Below, one piece after another: positions 62,701 through 64,000 of a DNA stretch of 64,000 bases. The DNA is from Trichinella spiralis (Eukaryota; Nematoda; Enoplea; Trichinellida; Trichinellidae): positions 2,504,823 through 2,568,822 of the forward strand of contig CM012954.1 in assembly GCA_000181795.3 (NCBI GenBank), written 5' to 3'. The notes below the pieces were generated by a model. That model was not told where the DNA came from, did not search any database, and saw only the letters and a list, made by a program, of their open reading frames with translations. Every line of letters starts with the position of its first letter. Position 1 is the first letter of the stretch. Position numbers and translations under genes: made by a program.

Positions 62701-64000
62701 AATGCAATGCACGAAGTGTCAAAATTGGTAACAAATTATTAATAAATGAAAACAAAACAAGACAATAATAGCAAAAGTCCAAATATGCAATTGATTGTTT
62801 AAAATAATAAATATTATTCAACTTTTTATAAAATTTTGTACACTGTCATTTTAAAATTAATCATCATGCGAGACAAAAATAGTAGTTCAGATGTTCAACC
62901 AAATAAGAAGTTTTATATAAAAATGAAAGAAGCCAAAAATAAATAAACAAACATATAAAAGCATCAAAAGCCCAAAATGTGTGAAAATTTTGACACGCAT
63001 CACCAGTCGAAAAATGCTTTATCGACTGATTAGCACCGACATAAAGCAAGCAACAAGAGAGAGAAATTCAATGAGCCGAAACAAATTGCCGCTTTTTCAA
63101 TCGGAAAAAAATTCATAAATGCAATATCAAAACGTTTGCAGCTTGTTTTTTTTATTCATGCAACAATTCTCATAACAAACCATCAATCATATTTACTTTT
63201 CATAATATTTTTTCCATTTTCTCATTTCTATTCAAATCAAATTTGCAAGATGATATGAAAAATTCATCGAATCCACTTTGTTTGATAATTTTCAATTTTT
63301 CAAATGAGATGAAGAAGAAGAAGAAGAAGAAGAAAAGCATTACTGATAAATCAAACGATGAATAATAGAAATAAGCAACACAATAAACGCCCAGACGAGA
63401 CGAATCAACAAAATAACCCCCCCCCCCCATTTACACACAACAACGTTTCACTTTAAATCATGTTTGATTTGAAAAAGAAAAATATTCATACATTAAAATC
63501 ATTACAAAAGTATAGAGAAGAAAGAAATACCGCTTCTTCATCTACTTTTTATTTACATAACGCATTCCTCAGTTGATTGTAATCAGCTTATCGAGATGAA
63601 TCAGTTTCAATTGTTAAACAAACATGGCCATGGCTGAGCAATTCAAACAACGAATAAGACACTTGCAATCAACGTGAATGTAGAATAAATCTACATTATT
63701 ATTCCCTTCCAATAACCTCAGCGAAAGCAGTTGCGAAAAATTGTCCACTGCAATACAAAATACCTCACTGATTATGCACATGCATCCCTACCCCTCAGTA
63801 GACAAATATGAACCATTGAAACGTAATGGAGATCGAGTGAGTGGATGTTGGAATTCGGAAAAGGATTGAAATGATCAATTCAACTTACCTAGTTGGTCTT
63901 TGCAAATGTACATTAGCTTGTCTGGTGAATGGAGCTTCAAAGCTGTACTGCGCTTGGGGTAGGGTTCACGTTGACTGGCGCTACCTCTGAGCGGTTGAAA
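54139..64000 (-). CDS. p190-type Rho GTPase-activating protein (5' partial)
   Basis: Turns off Rho by stimulating GTP hydrolysis. The right edge (64000-63889) encodes QPLRGSASQ to LHSPDKLMYICKDQLG, the insertion of the N-terminal GTPase domain; exon 62302-61811 continues with DGFVCVFDVSS, the G4-like TKHD and the G5-like VETSAH. FF-domain exons follow (about 61756-60698, e.g. WDDIVCYMQ, EPFESLPEVD, RARQDFIELLLE), then the pseudo-GTPase region (about 60640-59150, with a His/Gln run), then Ser/Pro-rich linkers with two poly-Gln runs. The RhoGAP domain is in exons 55004-54817, 54741-54532, 54469-54364 and 54310-54139. It has the arginine finger in EGVYRVPG, the lysine in LKNYFAY and the asparagine in NLAKCLWPTLVRP. 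Stop TGA at 54141-54139. The N run at 56315-56324 lies in an intron, and 56100-56314 duplicates one exon spuriously. Domain order matches ARHGAP35/ARHGAP5 and fly RhoGAPp190. Confidence 0.88.
55932..56314. repeat. Left copy of a ~0.4 kb duplicated segment at the second gap
   Basis: Starts with the same bases as 56325 (CCAAAATCACAACACAATAC, then AAC repeats, then AT repeats) and follows the sequence up to 56731, with many differences. The AT tract is shorter here. Confidence 0.85.
56099..56314 (-). pseudogene. Corrupted duplicate of a RhoGAP linker exon
   Basis: Read on the minus strand it parallels the intact exon at about 56742-56500: GGTGAACAAGCACCACCAGC is identical, and the stretches around the GGCCAACGAGAAGG and TGTACCAAGAGTCC segments align. 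It has in-frame stops and scattered substitutions and indels. The intact exon encodes GEQAPPARPV, SVVGPTIAERVRQLAS and SLPGTPTLLGQRERT. The corruption reaches the N run, which fits a low-quality contig end more than a real decayed exon. Confidence 0.7.
56315..56324. other. Assembly gap (10 N)
   Basis: Ten undetermined bases between two copies of the same AAC/AT-repeat-bearing sequence, within the RhoGAP gene. Confidence 0.99.
56325..56731. repeat. Right copy of the ~0.4 kb segment, with AAC and long (AT)n repeats
   Basis: Contains (AAC)n at about 56346-56372 and (AT)n of about 90 bases at 56373-56442, then the intact RhoGAP linker exon. The low-complexity repeats are a likely reason the assembler failed to merge the contigs. 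Confidence 0.9.
59960..60012 (-). repeat. CAG/CAC coding repeat (His/Gln run) in the RhoGAP gene
   Basis: On the minus strand the exon reads a short His run and then about nine Gln (HHHHQQQ... then RDFTGC), inserted in the pseudo-GTPase region. Two further Gln runs lie at about 57853-57874 and 57987-58010. The reading frame is kept. Confidence 0.85.
62303..63888. other. Large intron of the RhoGAP gene with several microsatellites
   Basis: Joins GTPase-domain exons 64000-63889 and 62302-61811; the codon across it is GGT (Gly). It holds (CA)n at about 62309-62322, (TAATA)n at about 62344-62385, (AT)n at about 62546-62566, (GAA)n at about 63311-63333 and a poly-C run at about 63418-63429. No nested gene seen. 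Confidence 0.8.

Noticed and set aside
1-64000. Transposons, viral insertions, CRISPR arrays, rRNA or tRNA genes
   Set aside because: I found no transposase, reverse transcriptase or integrase motifs, no terminal repeats with target duplications, no spaced repeat arrays and no convincing tRNA fold by eye. A tRNA scan and repeat-library search would be decisive.

Overview
This window looks like nematode nuclear DNA. It is AT-rich, introns mostly end in TTTCAG, genes are multi-exon, three genes encode RFamide-type (FLP) neuropeptide precursors, and one gene ends in a lustrin-type cysteine module. A p190-type RhoGAP and an active-zone scaffold that combines a zinc finger with PDZ and C2 domains suggest a lineage outside the Caenorhabditis group, possibly an early-branching nematode. 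That placement is inference from memory. The window has two runs of ten N (27144-27153 and 56315-56324), so it is a scaffold of joined contigs.

Layout. 1-1527 (+): 3' part of a secreted proline-rich protein made of short phase-1 exons and ending in a lustrin-type Cys module. 1839-2936 (-): intronless AGPAT5-like acyltransferase, tail to tail with it. 7267-10097 (+): two-exon seven-helix GPCR. 12476-12870 (-): small two-exon secreted peptide gene. 14406-15028, 15791-16466 and 19431-19857 (+): a cluster of three divergent paralogous RFamide precursors. 21693-42704 (-): a long Piccolo/Fife/Clarinet-like active-zone scaffold with zinc finger, PDZ and one C2 domain. 48142-53058 (+): eight-exon gene for an unrecognised 841-residue protein. 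54139-64000 (-): p190 RhoGAP, with its 5' end beyond the window. The remaining stretches hold microsatellites and no gene I can support.

Several genes point to neural signalling: three amidated-peptide precursors, a GPCR of unknown ligand and a presynaptic active-zone protein lie within about 35 kb. Whether the receptor and peptides are functionally paired is speculation.

Assembly caution. Sequence on both sides of each N run is the same sequence. About 4.8 kb of the active-zone gene is present twice (22342-27143 and 27154-31938), and about 0.4 kb of the RhoGAP gene is present twice (55932-56314 and 56325-56731). The best reading is overlapping contig ends that were never merged, not biological duplication. 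Gene models should use one copy only. I worked by eye: exon ends given to the base were checked for splice signals and reading phase, and those marked approximate were not.
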